From NCBI GenBank assembly GCA_013911195.1, contig JACETS010000025.1:1-19960 (forward strand): a stretch of 19,960 nt of DNA, in the 5' to 3' direction. Below the pieces are notes generated by a model. The model was given only the letters and a program-made list of their open reading frames with translations, was not told the DNA's origin and did not search any database. This DNA comes from Verrucomicrobiales bacterium (lineage in GTDB: Bacteria > Verrucomicrobiota > Verrucomicrobiia > Verrucomicrobiales > DEV007). Each line of letters begins with the position of its first letter. Position 1 is the first letter of the stretch. The position numbers and the translations under genes were made by a program. Positions 1 to 9,500 of this stretch are shown here, piece after piece.

Positions 1-1
1 T

Positions 2-1012
2 GCTAAACTACTTGAACAAGGGTTAGAAGGTCATGTGCCGGATAATCTCGATGAAGTTATTCCTGAATTTGATCAAGAGGCAAAATTAGCAACTCGAGCA
101 GCTGGAGGAGTAGTCTTACAACCAATTGCTGAAGCAATGCCGATGCTTGTTTCAGGTAGCGCTGACCTTTACGGCTCAACAAAAAATTACATTAAGTCTG
201 CAAACGATTTTGAACCTCAGAATGACACTTCAGAGGGGCGTAATATTTGGTTCGGAATTAGAGAACATGGCATGGGCGCTATTATGAATGGAATTGCTTA
301 TGATGGAATTTTTAGGGCAAGTGGGGCTACTTTTGCGGTATTTGCTGACTATTTACGTCCATCGATTCGACTAGCGGCGCTCGCTCACCTTCCAACCATA
401 TACATTTTCACCCATGATTCCGTGGGCGTGGGAGAAGACGGTCCAACGCACCAACCCGTGGAAACGGTCAGTGGACTAAGAGTAATTCCAGGCCTTGACG
501 TAATTCGTCCAGCGGATCCAGAGGAAACCGCAGGGGCTTTTATAGGAGCTCTAGAACGCAAAGATGGGCCAACCGCATTAATGTTAACCCGACAAGGATT
601 ACCCAACATTACTCAAATCAGCACCCAAGAAAAAAGATCTGGAACCCTAAAAGGTGGCTATATCGTAAGAAGAGAAGACGGTGACCTTCATACCATTTTG
701 CTGGCGAGTGGGAGTGAGGTTCAGCACGCAGTCGCCGCTGCAGAGCAACTAGGATCAGGGGTCCGCGTTGTTTCTATTCCATGTTTTGAAAGATTCGATC
801 GTCAGAGCAAGGATTACCAAGAGGATGTCATTCCTTCTTCATGTAAGAAAAGAATTGCTATCGAAGCCGGCGTCAGTGGATTGTGGTGGAAATACGTTGG
901 CGATCAGGGACAGGTCATAGGGATAGACCGTTTTGGCATCAGCGCCCCTGGCGATACAGTCATGAAAGAATTATCCATGACCTCTGAAGCAATTGTGGAA
1001 GCTGCAAAATAA
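2..1012 (+). CDS. tkt: Transketolase, C-terminal portion (5' end cut by window edge)
   Basis: Thiamine-diphosphate enzyme of the non-oxidative pentose phosphate pathway, which moves two-carbon ketol units between sugar phosphates in the cytoplasm. The frame is open from base 2 to the TAA at 1010-1012, so the GTG at 35 is an internal Val and not a start. About 337 codons are visible. Transketolases are usually about 660 aa, so the N-terminal ThDP-pyrophosphate domain lies outside. Visible parts are the pyrimidine-binding domain, with GSADL near base 155, FGIREHGM holding the conserved catalytic Glu (codon 263-265), and the HDSVGVGEDGPTHQPVE motif whose first His is at 413-415, followed by the C-terminal domain. 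The stop lies four bases from the stop of the convergent hydrolase gene. It is a housekeeping gene, probably unrelated to the envelope genes next door. Identification is secure. Confidence 0.97.
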   Translation, partial: AKLLEQGLEGHVPDNLDEVIPEFDQEAKLATRAAGGVVLQPIAEAMPMLVSGSADLYGSTKNYIKSANDFEPQNDTSEGRNIWFGIREHGMGAIMNGIAYDGIFRASGATFAVFADYLRPSIRLAALAHLPTIYIFTHDSVGVGEDGPTHQPVETVSGLRVIPGLDVIRPADPEETAGAFIGALERKDGPTALMLTRQGLPNITQISTQEKRSGTLKGGYIVRREDGDLHTILLASGSEVQHAVAAAEQLGSGVRVVSIPCFERFDRQSKDYQEDVIPSSCKKRIAIEAGVSGLWWKYVGDQGQVIGIDRFGISAPGDTVMKELSMTSEAIVEAAK

Positions 1013-1016
1013 CGGG

Positions 1017-1925
1017 TTACTTCGATTTTTTATCTAAATAGCCCATTGAGTTCAGCCAGTCACGACATCTGTCTGGCCAAGTATGCACAGGGTTATTAGA
1101 TTTCCTTAATCCGTATCCATGCCCGCCTTTGGAGTAAATATGAATTTCTCCTACGACATTATTTTTTTTAAGCGCTGCATACAATAAAGCAGAGTAATAC
1201 GCTCGGTCACCATCATCATGTGTGATTGCAATAAAAGTCGGAGGTGTTTTCTTATTAATCACGACTAAGTCTGACAATTTGTCCTTCTTCACTTTGTCAC
1301 CTAAATAAGCAGGATAGATTGGAATGAGAAAGTCAGGCCTAGCATCGAAATCATCCCTTTCATCAATTCTACTGTAAGTTTTCTTTTCGTAATGTGATCC
1401 ACTCATCACTGTCAAATGACCACCAGCCGAAAAACCTAAGAGACCAATTCTTTTTGGATCAACGTTCCATTCTTTTGCATTCGACCTGACTATTCTTATC
1501 GCTCTTTGAGCATCTTGAAGTGGTAATGCATGAGGCTGATCAGGGTCTCGACGCGGAACTCGGTACTTTAAGATAAAGGCTGAAACACCTATAGAATTAA
1601 GCCATTGAGCAATTTCAACACCTTCATGTGTCCATGCTAAAATATTGTATCCACCACCAGGACAAATAATGACTCCTGTTCCATTAGCTTTTTGCTTTGG
1701 AGCTTTATATACAGTGAGGGTCGGACGATCGACATATGCTATTCTCATTTTCCCGACAGAGTCCACCGTCGTCGGCTTCTTCCTTTGCTCTATATTATCA
1801 GGTTCATCAGGAACGGCCCCTTCAGGCCACAGAGAGATTTCTTGATGTTGATCATCACCCATCAAAGAATCACAATTTAATAATAAAAAAAATGTTGCGA
1901 GTAAGAGTTTAAGCGAAGCGCTCAT
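1017..1925 (-). CDS. Secreted alpha/beta hydrolase, acetyl-xylan/feruloyl esterase-like
   Basis: Predicted exported serine esterase of 302 aa. An N-terminal hydrophobic signal segment (about residues 5-17) precedes the mature part. The alpha/beta-hydrolase elements are in order: an oxyanion-hole motif CPGGGY (88-93), the nucleophile elbow GFSAGG with Ser166, a candidate Asp in THDDGD (237 or 238), and a C-terminal His269 in KGGHGYG. The triad is therefore complete. The PGGGY and 'EWNVDPKRIGLLGFSAGG' segments are typical of the esterase/lipase group that includes Bacteroidetes ferulic-acid and acetyl-xylan esterases, common in polymer-degrading marine bacteria. The actual ester substrate cannot be read from sequence. 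It is the last gene of a minus-strand run, 27 bases after another hydrolase, and converges on transketolase. No Shine-Dalgarno sequence precedes the ATG; the start is chosen because it yields the signal peptide. Confidence 0.9.
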   Translation of the reverse strand: MSASLKLLLATFFLLLNCDSLMGDDQHQEISLWPEGAVPDEPDNIEQRKKPTTVDSVGKMRIAYVDRPTLTVYKAPKQKANGTGVIICPGGGYNILAWTHEGVEIAQWLNSIGVSAFILKYRVPRRDPDQPHALPLQDAQRAIRIVRSNAKEWNVDPKRIGLLGFSAGGHLTVMSGSHYEKKTYSRIDERDDFDARPDFLIPIYPAYLGDKVKKDKLSDLVVINKKTPPTFIAITHDDGDRAYYSALLYAALKKNNVVGEIHIYSKGGHGYGLRKSNNPVHTWPDRCRDWLNSMGYLDKKSK

Positions 1926-1952
1926 AGAAACTAATAATGCCTTATCGAAAAC

Positions 1953-3044
1953 CTAGTTTGAGGATCCAAGCTTTAGATGCTTAGCACAAAATTCAAGCTG
2001 CATGCTTAACCATGAACTACCCTCTTTGGGAACCGGCAATTCGTTTCGCCCTCCTCCTACAGCCACATATGGAATTTTTAATTCTTTGGCTTTCTTTATA
2101 ATTCTAACTGCATTGATAGGGTGATGAATTACATCTCGGTTAGGAGCGTTAGTATATATAAAAAGAGGAGCCTCTCCTTTGTCCATGTATTTCATGACAA
2201 GAGAATCGGTCCCGACAGGTTGAACATGCCCAACAGAGACCTGTGCTTTAGAACTAAGTTTCGCAACAGGGTCATCAGAATTATTCTTTGCCAAGTCATC
2301 ACTGTAGGCTAACCATTGACTGATAAGAGCTCCGGCTGAGGCACCTCCAACACAAATTTTTTGTGGGTCAATATTCCACTCCTTAGATTTTGAACGAATA
2401 AACTGAATGGCTCTTCCACAATGAGCCATAATTTTAAGATACTCACTTCTGGATTTCTGCTGTTCAGGAGTTTCTTTAGAAATAAAATTATTTTCTACAT
2501 ACTCATCAAGCATTCCATTCCTCAAAACATCGCTCCCTCGATCAATGAAAGGGTAATTGCAGCTGAAGACAGCATAGCCTTGATCAAGATATTCTTTGAT
2601 CATTTTTCCACCATTTTTCCTAACACTACCTTTATCACCTCCACTGAATCCACCTCCATGAAACCAAACATAGACGGGAGCAGGAGAATCTTGTTTTTTG
2701 GCAGGATAATAATCTAATACGTTTCTCTCATGTTTATCCGAATAACGAATATTGGTATTTTCTGGCTCCGGCTTAAATTGATCATCATTATTAGAGCTTC
2801 CACTACCCTGACGCATTTGCCTCATGTGAGTTAGAAGTTCCTGGAGCGTCAAGACACCGTCTTTGTCAGCGTCAGACTTAGGGAACTTCTGAAAATAGGC
2901 CTTTATTCTTTGCTCATTTTCAGATGTAGGCTGCTGACCGAAAGAAATTTGAACAAAACAAACAAATGTTAAAAAATAGACGTATTGACTGATTTTTAGG
3001 GGCATAATGTCATAATAATTCATCTTCAAGAATTCCGCTAGCAT
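1953..3044 (-). CDS. Secreted EF-hand plus alpha/beta hydrolase-fold protein; catalytic His not evident
   Basis: A 363-aa exported protein. The likely signal peptide starts at Met14 (codon 3003-3005) and ends near SFG-QQ (residue 36-37), so the true start may be Met14, or Met8 at 3021-3023, rather than the first ATG. A canonical EF-hand calcium loop, DADKDGVLTLQE (58-69), precedes a low-complexity Ser/Asn/Asp linker. The hydrolase domain has HGGGF (129-133) and the nucleophile elbow GGASAG with Ser236. An Asp (304) sits in NRDVIHH. Where related esterases carry a GHG-type catalytic His, about 25-30 residues later, this protein reads VAVGGGRNELP with no His. His307 or His308 could substitute, or it may be a non-catalytic relative. 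The 'EWNIDPQKI' segment shows it is a distant paralogue of the downstream hydrolase. It lies 24 bases after the DUF481 gene, so they are probably co-transcribed. Confidence 0.85.
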   Translation of the reverse strand: MLAEFLKMNYYDIMPLKISQYVYFLTFVCFVQISFGQQPTSENEQRIKAYFQKFPKSDADKDGVLTLQELLTHMRQMRQGSGSSNNDDQFKPEPENTNIRYSDKHERNVLDYYPAKKQDSPAPVYVWFHGGGFSGGDKGSVRKNGGKMIKEYLDQGYAVFSCNYPFIDRGSDVLRNGMLDEYVENNFISKETPEQQKSRSEYLKIMAHCGRAIQFIRSKSKEWNIDPQKICVGGASAGALISQWLAYSDDLAKNNSDDPVAKLSSKAQVSVGHVQPVGTDSLVMKYMDKGEAPLFIYTNAPNRDVIHHPINAVRIIKKAKELKIPYVAVGGGRNELPVPKEGSSWLSMQLEFCAKHLKLGSSN

Positions 3045-3068
3045 CCATTTAAGATTTCAAAAGGGTAC

Positions 3069-4076
3069 TTATTTCCAAGAGAACGACATTTTTGAATAAT
3101 ATGTCGTATCGAGTTTTTCAGGAACTGCTGGTTCTGTCTCGTACTCATTTTTAATTCCCATTTTTAAGGTCCAGTTACTACCATTACCAACAGGTAGAGC
3201 AAGAGCACTATCATGAACGAACCGATTATTACCAGATCCACCAATACCTGGAACATAGACAATGTCAGTGTCTAAAGATATAAAATCGTTAAACTGATAT
3301 TTATGAGTAATACCAAGATCTAATGTTAAGGAGGATTCTGCCTCCTTAATTATATCATAATCTGTGAATCTATAACCTAGTCCAGATCTAGCTACGAGGG
3401 TTTGATTGTCTCTGTTCAACAATCTATAGGAGGCACCGGCACCGGTCGTAGAACGAATATTTACAGCGGTTACATCATCACTCTCAAGTTCAGTTCTAAG
3501 ATACCATCCTATAGAGTCTTTAAAAAAATATTCATACGCGGCCCCACCACCAATCCTGTCAGCGGTCTTCTCGGCATTTTTCTCTCTATCCTCATATTCC
3601 AAATTAAATTTAAGCTCATCCTTCGGCCCCTTCCTTAGAACAATCAAATTCGCACCAAGACTTAACTCTTCAGTATTTCCCTGCTTACCTAATAAATCGA
3701 AACCTGTGGTAAGAGACCATTTTTTCTCTAGAGGTTTCTCAACCTTTGGCGAAATGCTTAAGACCTCAGAAAACCCCACAACCTTTTTATCTTCATCTTC
3801 AATGATATTAATTTTTTTTGCATCTCGGGTCAAAGAACCTAGGGCTTTTTTTCCTCCTTTGAGTTTTATAGAGAAGTCTTCTTTTGAGTCGACGGATAAA
3901 ACCTTATCTCTTTCAATTTTTATTGTACCCGCAAACTCAGTTTTTAAACTAATAGTATCTTTATCAAACTTTGTAATCTTACCTGAAACAATTGATCCAT
4001 CATTAATCTTTATAAGGTCCCCAAATGAAAAGGACGGAAAAAATATAATTGAAAGGAAAAGGAATAAATTTCTCAT
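3069..4076 (-). CDS. DUF481-family outer-membrane beta-barrel protein (YdiY-like)
   Basis: A 335-aa exported protein. Signal peptide residues are about 1-19 (hydrophobic stretch, then SFG). Residues 20-63 form a short beta-rich, Sm-like segment (IKINDGSIVSGKITKF), and a similar segment follows at about 68-110, so the N-terminus looks like a tandem pair. From Trp120 onward comes the DUF481 region, with the family hallmark GKQGNTEELSLG (130-141) and then alternating amphipathic strands (YEYFFKDSIGWYLRTEL, SGLGYRFTDY). It ends in SKMSFSWK, with alternating hydrophobic and aromatic residues as expected of a terminal barrel strand. The family is annotated as salt-induced outer-membrane protein in E. 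coli; its molecular role is unclear. It is the first gene of a tight three-gene set with the two hydrolases, preceded by 143 non-coding bases that probably hold its promoter. No Shine-Dalgarno sequence is visible. Confidence 0.9.
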   Translation of the reverse strand: MRNLFLFLSIIFFPSFSFGDLIKINDGSIVSGKITKFDKDTISLKTEFAGTIKIERDKVLSVDSKEDFSIKLKGGKKALGSLTRDAKKINIIEDEDKKVVGFSEVLSISPKVEKPLEKKWSLTTGFDLLGKQGNTEELSLGANLIVLRKGPKDELKFNLEYEDREKNAEKTADRIGGGAAYEYFFKDSIGWYLRTELESDDVTAVNIRSTTGAGASYRLLNRDNQTLVARSGLGYRFTDYDIIKEAESSLTLDLGITHKYQFNDFISLDTDIVYVPGIGGSGNNRFVHDSALALPVGNGSNWTLKMGIKNEYETEPAVPEKLDTTYYSKMSFSWK

Positions 4077-4219
4077 TGGAAAATGATATAATCTTTGAGG
4101 TTGTTAAGAAAATTTTGGGAAGTTATAAAATGCTCAAATTACTCCAAAAGTAAAGTGAGGAGTTAGGAAATAATGAGACTAAATTTGACTAACAAAATAA
4201 TAATAAATGCGGCCCTTTT
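4077..4219. other. Intergenic region between the 747-aa gene and the DUF481 gene
   Basis: This is the largest non-coding gap in the window (143 bases), strongly AT-rich. It probably separates two minus-strand transcription units and should contain the DUF481 promoter. On the minus strand a weak hexamer pair, TTGTTA then 17 bases then TATTTC, can be read, but the -10 match is poor and I do not assign it. No stem followed by a T-run was found for the upstream gene. Confidence 0.4.
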
Positions 4220-6463
4220 TTAATTAATACCGATAAATCTTAAATCATCGCTTCCTTCACGAACTTCAATCATTGTACCAGCCTTGATATTATAGAACCT
4301 TTGAACTTTGTCTGTAGTTGGCCAATACACTTCCATAGTGTTGATAACTTTAGCCTTTCCGGTTCCTATGCACTGCCTCAAGGGGTTAGCCCCGAAGCTT
4401 CCACCTGAATTGACATGTCTGTAAATCGAACGATTAGCTCCATTCTCAGTAATATCGATCTTAATTTTAACACCGATGGCTGATGTGTTGGTTGTTTCTC
4501 CAATAATTTTTATTGATATAGAACTGTTATCTGAGCCGGGATTCTCAAAAAGCGCGTCCCTGTAACCATCTCCTGGATAGGCTCCACCTAACTGTTCAAA
4601 AAGATCAAGATCACCATCATTATCAAGATCTGCAAAAGCAACTGCATGTCCTTTCTGTAGGTGTCCAAGTCTTGATGCCATAGTAACATCAACGAACTGC
4701 TTACCTCCTTTATTAAGATACATTAGATTAGGCATCAAACTTCCATAACCAGGATCACCGGTTCCAAGATAAAAATCCAAATACCCGTCGTTATTAATAT
4801 CACCAAAGTTTGAACCCATCGGTAATACAGGATCGTTTAATCCAACTTTACCGGCAATTTCAACAAACCCTCCCTTACCATTATTTTGGTAAAGACAAAG
4901 TTTCTCAAATTCGGCAGGCTCATTGGATTTGTATGCAGCAAGCTGTTCGATATTTCCCGAATAACTGGCAACAAAAATATCTAAGTTCCCATCATTGTCA
5001 AAATCCCAAAACCAGGCAGGAAAACTTGAAATTGGATTGCTGACTGACAGTTCTTCAGCAACGTCAGTGAATGTTCCATTCCCATTATTTTTATAAAGCC
5101 GGTTTTTACCTCTAAAATTGGAAACGTACAGATCAGGAAATCTGTCATTATTGTAGTCTCCCCATGAAATTCCTTTTGTAAATCGATCATTGGTAACCCC
5201 AGCACTGATGGCTATATCAATGAAGCCATTATCACCATCATTCCTAAAGAGCTGGCATGGAGCAGTTGTACCAGGAGTAGTTTCGTTACCAACGAAAAGA
5301 TCCAAGTCTCCATCATTATCAAAGTCAGCCCATCCCGCTGTTTGAGTTGGCCGATTAACGTCAGCCAAACCAAGTTTGTAACTTACATCCGTGAAGGTAC
5401 CATCACCGTTGTTCCTCAACAAAGAGTTAGGCATGTCACCGGCTTCTTCAAGCCAAGCTCCCCTGAGAATATAAAGGTCCAGGTTACCGTCGTTATTATA
5501 GTCTGCCGATTCTATATTTAAACCACCATACATCCCTTCAAGACCTCCAGCTTTCGAGCTTTCTTGAAATGACCCATCCTTCTTTCCTAAAAAGTATTTA
5601 GGCGATGTGAAGGATGACCAAGAAGTGGTGAAGACATCCAGAAGATTGTCATTATTAAAATCATCAATGACTACTCCTCCAGATAAATTAAAGGAATCTA
5701 ATCCTAGCTCTGAGGCTTTATTCTTAAAAACTGGATAAGGTTCTTCACTTTCAAAAGCAGATTCAGGAATTAAATGCTCTAGAGGTACCTTTTCGGGATA
5801 TTCTCCCAGTGTCATATAAGCAACGTTAAGTAACCACTTGGAACGATAATACCAAGCAGACTTGTCAGGCGCCTTAGTTAATAATTCATTAAAATATTGA
5901 ATCGCATTACGAGATCCCTCTTCATTGAGATGAATCGCACTTGAACTGATTGGAATAATACAGCTCTCAGGGGTAAACTGAGAACAACAATTTTGAGTTT
6001 CCCCTCTTCTCATCCACGCCACTCCAAGCATAAATATATTTTCAAAAACCCTCTTTTCTTCGACTTTTCCCTTTACGTTAGGCAACAGGTCGTAGGCAGA
6101 TTTGAGGTGTTTTATTCCCTCCTCTTCATTTCCCAGATTGAGTTCTGCCCAGCCTAAAATCCGGTGATGAAACCATTTCTTTTCATCAGGGGTCTGTGAA
6201 TCCGCCTTGTTAATAATGTCTCTTACTTGTCGAGCCCGACGATCACCAAGGTATTTATTTTTATCGTTAGTAGATTTCTTAATTTCAGAAAGGGTTTCAA
6301 TCATCTTTTCATGAGAAACTTTGTCCTCCGGGCTCTTATTTATGATAACCGATAAGGAAGAAGACGATGGTTCTTTTCTTTTCGACTCTATTTCCTTTTG
6401 ATTACTACAAGAGTTAAGAAAAAAAATGACTAAAATCACTCTCAGAATTCGGTAATAAAACAT
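4220..6463 (-). CDS. TPR plus FG-GAP/VCBS seven-bladed propeller lipoprotein with C-terminal ASPIC/UnbV module (CRTAC1-like)
   Basis: A 747-aa predicted lipoprotein. The signal segment ends in the lipobox LNSC, with Cys19 as the probable lipid anchor. Residues about 95-235 are TPR-like helices (GWAELNLGNEEEGIKHLKSA). They include the cluster NCC (158-160)...ESCIIPI (166-172)...H178 and the segment LLNVAYMTLGEYPEKVP, which recur together in CRTAC1-type TPR proteins. Seven calcium-binding FG-GAP loops of the DxDxDGxxD type start at 268, 321, 380, 436, 487, 555 and 612, enough for one propeller. The first and fourth lack the usual Gly. Residues about 648-735 form the ASPIC/UnbV module, ending EVYWPTTDKVQRFYNIKAG. 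The biochemical role of the family is not established; adhesion or ligand binding is an inference from the propeller fold. It lies 38 bases after the 1256-aa gene, so the two are probably co-transcribed. Confidence 0.92.
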   Translation of the reverse strand: MFYYRILRVILVIFFLNSCSNQKEIESKRKEPSSSSLSVIINKSPEDKVSHEKMIETLSEIKKSTNDKNKYLGDRRARQVRDIINKADSQTPDEKKWFHHRILGWAELNLGNEEEGIKHLKSAYDLLPNVKGKVEEKRVFENIFMLGVAWMRRGETQNCCSQFTPESCIIPISSSAIHLNEEGSRNAIQYFNELLTKAPDKSAWYYRSKWLLNVAYMTLGEYPEKVPLEHLIPESAFESEEPYPVFKNKASELGLDSFNLSGGVVIDDFNNDNLLDVFTTSWSSFTSPKYFLGKKDGSFQESSKAGGLEGMYGGLNIESADYNNDGNLDLYILRGAWLEEAGDMPNSLLRNNGDGTFTDVSYKLGLADVNRPTQTAGWADFDNDGDLDLFVGNETTPGTTAPCQLFRNDGDNGFIDIAISAGVTNDRFTKGISWGDYNNDRFPDLYVSNFRGKNRLYKNNGNGTFTDVAEELSVSNPISSFPAWFWDFDNDGNLDIFVASYSGNIEQLAAYKSNEPAEFEKLCLYQNNGKGGFVEIAGKVGLNDPVLPMGSNFGDINNDGYLDFYLGTGDPGYGSLMPNLMYLNKGGKQFVDVTMASRLGHLQKGHAVAFADLDNDGDLDLFEQLGGAYPGDGYRDALFENPGSDNSSISIKIIGETTNTSAIGVKIKIDITENGANRSIYRHVNSGGSFGANPLRQCIGTGKAKVINTMEVYWPTTDKVQRFYNIKAGTMIEVREGSDDLRFIGIN

Positions 6464-6501
6464 CTTTATAAATGAATTAAGATCTCAAGAAATCAGCGCC
6501 A

Positions 6502-9500
6502 CTAATTAACGTTTCTTCTGATATTGATGATGTTTTCACCTTTTTTGTATTCATTAACTGTCTCTTTTCCATCAGGCCACCGGACATTAATGCTTTTGAT
6601 TTTTTTCTCAAGACCAACTCCAAAAAATAGATCTGGAGATGATTGAGAGAGATAGCTTCCTCCAGCGCTCACTTCATCAGACTGAACAGTACCATCTTCC
6701 ATGATTACACTCACTTTTGAGCCAACTCCATTAGGATTACCTTGTGCATATGAAAGACGCACCTTAAGAGAATTTAATTGATTAGAGGGATCAGGGTTAT
6801 TTTCAAATAATTTCATTTTACCGTTATTAACACTGACGACAAAATCAACCCACCCGTCATTATTCCAGTCACACGATGAAAGACCCCTGGCATCTTCAGA
6901 TACAATTAAACCACTCTGATTTGGCCATACTTGATCAAATGATCCAGCACCATCACCGAGGAGCAAGACACTCAAGCCTCCCGCCATCTTACCTGTTTCC
7001 CTCTGAGGATGGTAAAAATTTTGAACAATATATATGTCAGCATTTCCATCACCATTAACTTCAGTGGCGACAACTCCAAACCCCGGAGAAATTTGACTTA
7101 GCTCAGGCAAAGGTTTCACCTTAAAACGGGCCTCACCATCATTAATAAGAATGGCACTCTCTAGATAATTCACCTGAAAGGCCTGAGCTTGTTGAAGGGA
7201 TGACTGAGTATAAATATCAGTCAGGGTTGCTGATGCAAAACTGTCATAGGTAGGAAATTTTTGAGCTAGGTAAGGCATAGCGTTCTGAGAACAGCTCTTT
7301 CCTCGTACCGGCAGAATACAATCTTCTGATACTTTAGCCTCAACGATCGAAGCCTTTTTAGAATCTCCAAATTTCCCATAGTAAATTTGAACAGGTTTTT
7401 TCTTAGAAGGGTGGTATTTGGTATTCAGACCAAAGTTTGTAACAACATAATCCATGTCACCATCACCATCAATATCTCTAGCACTAAGGCCATTCCACCA
7501 TCCATTATAATCGGAGAGACCGGCCTGACGAGTCGCGTCCACAAGCCTACCTTCCTTGTTGAGGAAAATTTTTACTGGCCCCCATTCAATACTCAAAAGC
7601 AAATCCTGCCAACCGTCACCGTTTGCATCAGACCACAGGGCACCAGTAACCATACCACATCGTTCAAGACCCTTAGCTAGTTCCGTAGTTACATCGGTAA
7701 AGCGAGCCACATTATTATCGCCAGTGTCGTTACGTAAAAAGACACTCCTAGGGCTCATCGGATATTCTCCACGTCGAAGTCTTCCTCCAACAAAAAGATC
7801 TAAATCACCGTCCCTGTCAAAATCTGAAGCCGCTACTGCAGATCCACTAAAATTCAATTTAGGTAACGAGTCAGCAGGGGCTAGTTCATAATTACCCTGG
7901 CCATCGTTTAAATATAACCTGTCGGTTAATTCAGGTGAACCTTGCTCAGATTCCACTCCTCCACTGACCACGTAAAGATCCATATCTCCGTCCTTATCCG
8001 CGTCAAAAATTAACGGACTCATATCTTCAGAAATAGAATGAACTTCAGCCGAAGGAATAATTTTGGAAGAAATCACATCTGCATTTTGAAAGTGCATGCT
8101 CAGAGGTTCTCCTTTGGCAGAACTCACGATAAATTCATCAACCCCATCAAGGTTAACATCTCCAACGGCAAGACCAGGTCCAAAATGAGAAAGCTTATTT
8201 GGTAATAATGGCTGGAGTTTAAAGTCGTCAAAAAAAGTTTCACTATGTTTTGCAGCACTAATTCCAGTCACCTCCTTAAATGAGGTATTTGTTGAAGTTA
8301 TAAGAGTTTTTGGCTCTCGGTCTCCTTCTGAATTACTCTGTGAAATCACATAATGACTATTGGATTTCAGATCATTAAAGGAATGCTTGAATCCATCAGG
8401 CCACTTGACTTCAAGAACATCAATTGCTTTCACATCTTTTAATCCAAAGTGAATCATCGGACCGTTCGATGAAGCATATCCAGTCATAGGATTCATAAGC
8501 CTTAACTGTTCACCATCAGTTGTTTTAATTTTGACAGTAGCACCTATGCCAAAACGATTTGATGAATTCCCCCTAAGAGATACCGTAAGACTGTTGCCTA
8601 CGTTGTTATTCCTAAGAATTTTCACAGGCTCATCTAGACTAGCTACAATGAGGTCAAGATCTCCGTCACGATCTAAATCGCTTGTCGCTGCTGCATAGCT
8701 GGCCCCTTCATGATCGAGCCCCCAATCATTAGCAACATCATCAAATTTTAGATTTCCAAGATTCCTGAAGGCTTGATTGTTATCTTTTTGAAGGCCTGAC
8801 TCCTTCCACAACTGCCATTCTTCTTTTCCAAATAGCATGCGTTGGCTGTAAGGAAGCATTTTCCTCTCCCCATTAACCATAACAGGCAGACGAACATCAG
8901 GGTTTCTTACGTTCGCACTCATTCCATTGGTCACATAGACATCAGTGAGCCCATCTTCATCAAAGTCTGAAAGTTTTGCCGCCCATGACCAACCCGAGGC
9001 CGCCAAACCACTCAACCACGCGCTTTCCATGAACCTAGAAGTACCACTGTTAATGAAAAGAGCATTCCTCATCATTTGTCTTGGATCTGATTCATCCATA
9101 AAGTCCTTAAAAGTGCTCATGTCGCCCATCGCTATTTTTGCTTTGTAATGGGTCGTTGCAGCCATATCCAAAACGAAAAAATCTAAAAGACCGTCATTAT
9201 TCAAATCAGCGACATCACTACCCATTGAAAACCAAGTCGTATGAGGCACCGCAGACTTAATCACATTCGTAAAAGTTCCGTCTCCGTTATTTCGATAAAA
9301 ATAATCGGGATCTTGAAAGTCATTGGCAACGTAAAGATCAATCAGCCCGTCACTATCGTAGTCAAACCAGGCCGCGGATAAGCCATAAGCCAAATCACTT
9401 ATGCCTGCCTCTTTGGTGACATCACGGAAACGACCCTTGCCATCATTTTCAAATAGTCTATCGGGTCGGCCAATAGTTCTTATTGTATACTGCTTGCCTC

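Noticed and set aside
35..37. GTG as the start of the transketolase fragment
   Set aside because: The frame is open to the window edge upstream (codons from base 2), and transketolase needs about 330 more N-terminal residues, so this GTG is an internal Val.
3706..4086. 126-aa plus-strand frame antisense to DUF481
   Set aside because: It lies within the strongly supported DUF481 gene, and its composition is what the antisense of an AT-rich gene gives. No domain is recognisable.
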